Part shown: positions 6,781 through 8,196 of the stretch, in pieces
How the letters are laid out: each line of letters opens with the position of its first letter
How positions within the stretch are numbered: position 1 is the stretch's first letter
Source of the DNA: Actinomyces viscosus
Lineage (GTDB): Bacteria; Bacteroidota; Bacteroidia; Flavobacteriales_D; Crocinitomicaceae
Assembly (NCBI GenBank): GCA_943326975.2
Contig: CALPVI020000062.1
Location: forward strand, 1-8,196
Direction: 5' to 3'
Length of the DNA stretch: 8,196 bases
Made by a program: the position numbers and the translations under genes
Notes under the pieces: model-generated
The model's input: the letters and a program-made list of their open reading frames with translations, nothing else
Databases searched by the model: none
Told to the model about the DNA's origin: nothing

Positions 6781-7569
6781 TTATTTATCCTCAAATCCTG
6801 CTTCTCGTAATGGAAAGTCAGTGTTTTTAATACGTGTTTGAATTTTAGTCAATAAATTTAATTGACCACCATAAGTAGCTTGTAAATTTTCATCCGTCAA
6901 AGTTGATTCAATTGGTCCGTGAGCAATCAATCGTGTATTTAATAACACGATATAATCAAACATATTCGACACAGTTTGAATGTCATGATGCACTATAACA
7001 ATTGTTTTACCTTCATTTTTTAGCTGAATTAACAATTCTAAAATGGTCTTTTCAGTTGCCATGTCAACCCCCACAAAAGGTTCGTCTAAAATAAAAATTT
7101 CCGCTCCTTGCGCCAATGCTCTTGCGATAAAAACACGTTGCTGTTGACCTCCAGACAATTCAGAGATCTGTCTTGCCTTGTATGGACTTAATTTAACTTT
7201 ATCTATCGCATCTTTTACTAATTCCTTATCCACTTTGGTTAATCTTCGAAACAAATTATTTTTTTTGTAACGCCCCATCATCACTACATCTTCCACAGAA
7301 GCAGGAAAATTCCAATCAACAGATTCTCTTTGAGGTACATATGCTACTTTGTCTCGAACAACATTCAATTTTGTATCTAATATTTTCACATAACCACTTG
7401 ATAAAGGAATTAATCCCATAATCGATTTCAACAAAGTAGATTTCCCCGAACCGTTAGGTCCAACTACTCCTATAATTTGACCCAAGGGTAATTCAAAATC
7501 AATATCCCATAAAACTGGAGTTGTTTGGTATGCTACAGATAAATTGTGAACTTCTATACTTGACTTCAT
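6781..7569 (-). CDS. Metal ABC transporter ATP-binding protein (TroB/YtgB-like)
   Basis: This 262-residue cytoplasmic ATPase drives uptake through the two permeases encoded next to it. All ABC motifs are present: Walker A GPNGSGKST at 37-45, Q-loop Gln80 in VPQRESVDWNFP (the segment typical of manganese/zinc/iron importers), signature LSGGQQQR at 138-145, Walker B IFILDEP with Glu163, D-loop GVD at 167-169, and switch His195 in VHHD. The length is normal for the family. The ATG at 7569 shares one base with the stop of the binding-protein gene (TAATG). Its own stop TAA is one base before the ATG of the permease-regulator fusion, so the genes are tightly coupled. Nothing is odd in the sequence. 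Confidence 0.96.
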   Translation of the reverse strand: MKSSIEVHNLSVAYQTTPVLWDIDFELPLGQIIGVVGPNGSGKSTLLKSIMGLIPLSSGYVKILDTKLNVVRDKVAYVPQRESVDWNFPASVEDVVMMGRYKKNNLFRRLTKVDKELVKDAIDKVKLSPYKARQISELSGGQQQRVFIARALAQGAEIFILDEPFVGVDMATEKTILELLIQLKNEGKTIVIVHHDIQTVSNMFDYIVLLNTRLIAHGPIESTLTDENLQATYGGQLNLLTKIQTRIKNTDFPLREAGFEDK

Positions 7570-8196
7570 TATTTCATTGAATTTTTAAATGTGGAAACAT
7601 TTTTTTCTATCATTTCAAGATAAGTTGCTGCATGTGATTTTTTTCCACCCAATGCATCAGAATAAAGTGTTCCTCCAATTTTTAATGTGTGATTTTGTTC
7701 TTTACAGCCTTCAATAACAGCTTCAATTGATTTAGATGAAACGCTACTTTCAACAAAAATGGCAGGTATTTTTTTTATTACAATCTCATCAATCAAATTC
7801 GATACATTTTTCAAACCTGGTTCAGTTACCGTAGAAACTCCTTGAACAGCTTTCACTTTTATCCCATATGCTTTACCAAAATAATGAAACGCATCATGTG
7901 ATGTAATTAAAATACGTTGATTTTCATTCAATTGATTTAATTCAGCCTTTATTTTCTTATCCAAATACTGCATTTTATCTGACAACAAATCGTATTGATT
8001 ATTTATTTGTACAGAATCACTTGGATAGAGTATTATCAGTTGATTTTTACAATGTCGAAGTCCACTCAACCAAATCTGAACATCAAACCAAATATGAGGA
8101 TCGTAAGAATGTGAATTCAATTGAATCAAATTCGATTTATTAATCCCATCAGAAAATGAAATCACAGCTTTTTCTTTCTTTAATCGATTAAATAAA
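7569..8196 (-). CDS. Metal ABC transporter substrate-binding protein (TroA/ZnuA family), 5' end missing
   Basis: The frame is open to the right edge, so the N-terminus, including the signal peptide and the first metal-binding histidine, is missing; 208 residues are visible. A GTG at 8165 is only an internal valine in a KKEKAVISFSDG segment. Metal ligands expected for cluster A-I binding proteins are visible: His in DPHIWFD (codon 8096-8094), His in TSHDAF (codon 7898-7896) and Asp in YSDALGG (codon 7658-7656). The QGVSTVTEPG and IPAIFVESSVSSK segments are also typical. The HDAF form resembles TroA and YtgA-type proteins rather than PsaA, which has Glu there, and there is no long His-rich loop like that of ZnuA in the visible part. 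The protein should act outside the inner membrane, either periplasmic or lipid-anchored. It is the first visible gene of the four-gene operon; the promoter is off the edge. Confidence 0.92.
   Translation of the reverse strand, partial: LFNRLKKEKAVISFSDGINKSNLIQLNSHSYDPHIWFDVQIWLSGLRHCKNQLIILYPSDSVQINNQYDLLSDKMQYLDKKIKAELNQLNENQRILITSHDAFHYFGKAYGIKVKAVQGVSTVTEPGLKNVSNLIDEIVIKKIPAIFVESSVSSKSIEAVIEGCKEQNHTLKIGGTLYSDALGGKKSHAATYLEMIEKNVSTFKNSMK

Noticed and set aside
6780..6794. TTG start at 6794 for the permease-repressor fusion
   Set aside because: It would overlap the ATPase gene by 14 nt and add a five-residue MRINK-type lead; the ATG at 6779 sits one base after the ATPase stop and matches the usual start of ABC-3 permeases.
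7569..8165. GTG at 8165 as the start of the substrate-binding protein
   Set aside because: The frame stays open to the window edge, and a protein starting there would lack the signal peptide and the first metal-binding lobe. The gene is simply cut by the edge.

Overview
The window is AT-rich, and every gene I can support lies on the minus strand. Several signs point to a member of the Bacteroidota, most likely a flavobacterium-like organism: Bacteroidetes-style promoters (-7 box TAnnTTTG with an upstream TTTG or TTG), A-rich start regions without clear Shine-Dalgarno sequences, a large secreted IgGFc-binding/Calx-beta surface protein, and a SulP transporter fused to a carbonic anhydrase. I cannot name a genus.

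In the direction of transcription (right to left), the right half (4654-8196) holds a tightly packed metal-uptake ABC operon. It runs from a TroA/ZnuA-type binding protein (cut by the right edge), through an ATPase and a permease carrying a DtxR-type regulator at its C-terminus, to a second permease. Junctions are TAATG (1-nt overlap), TAA-A-ATG (1-nt gap) and ATGA (4-nt overlap), so the four genes should be one translationally coupled transcript. It ends at a strong 16-bp hairpin terminator at 4465-4504. The order A-B-C(R)-D and the fused third gene match the chlamydial ytgA-ytgB-ytgCR-ytgD operon, where the regulator domain is released from the permease. The operon promoter, and any operator, lies beyond the right edge.

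The middle (2197-4365) holds one long gene for a SulP anion transporter fused through a degenerate STAS-like segment to a complete beta-carbonic anhydrase. It has its own well-formed promoter at 4406-4436 and a perfect 11-bp tandem repeat in its leader. The protein probably couples bicarbonate movement to CO2 hydration at the inner face of the membrane.

The left part (1-2085) has a small cysteine-rich lipoprotein of unknown function. Twenty-two bases after its stop begins a large secreted IgGFc-binding-like protein with a Calx-beta-like domain, whose 3' end is beyond the left edge. The two are probably co-transcribed.

The most interesting item is the permease-DtxR fusion: a transporter that appears to carry its own metal-responsive repressor, with the metal ligands of the dimerisation domain intact. 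I saw no tRNA, rRNA, CRISPR array, insertion sequence or phage gene.
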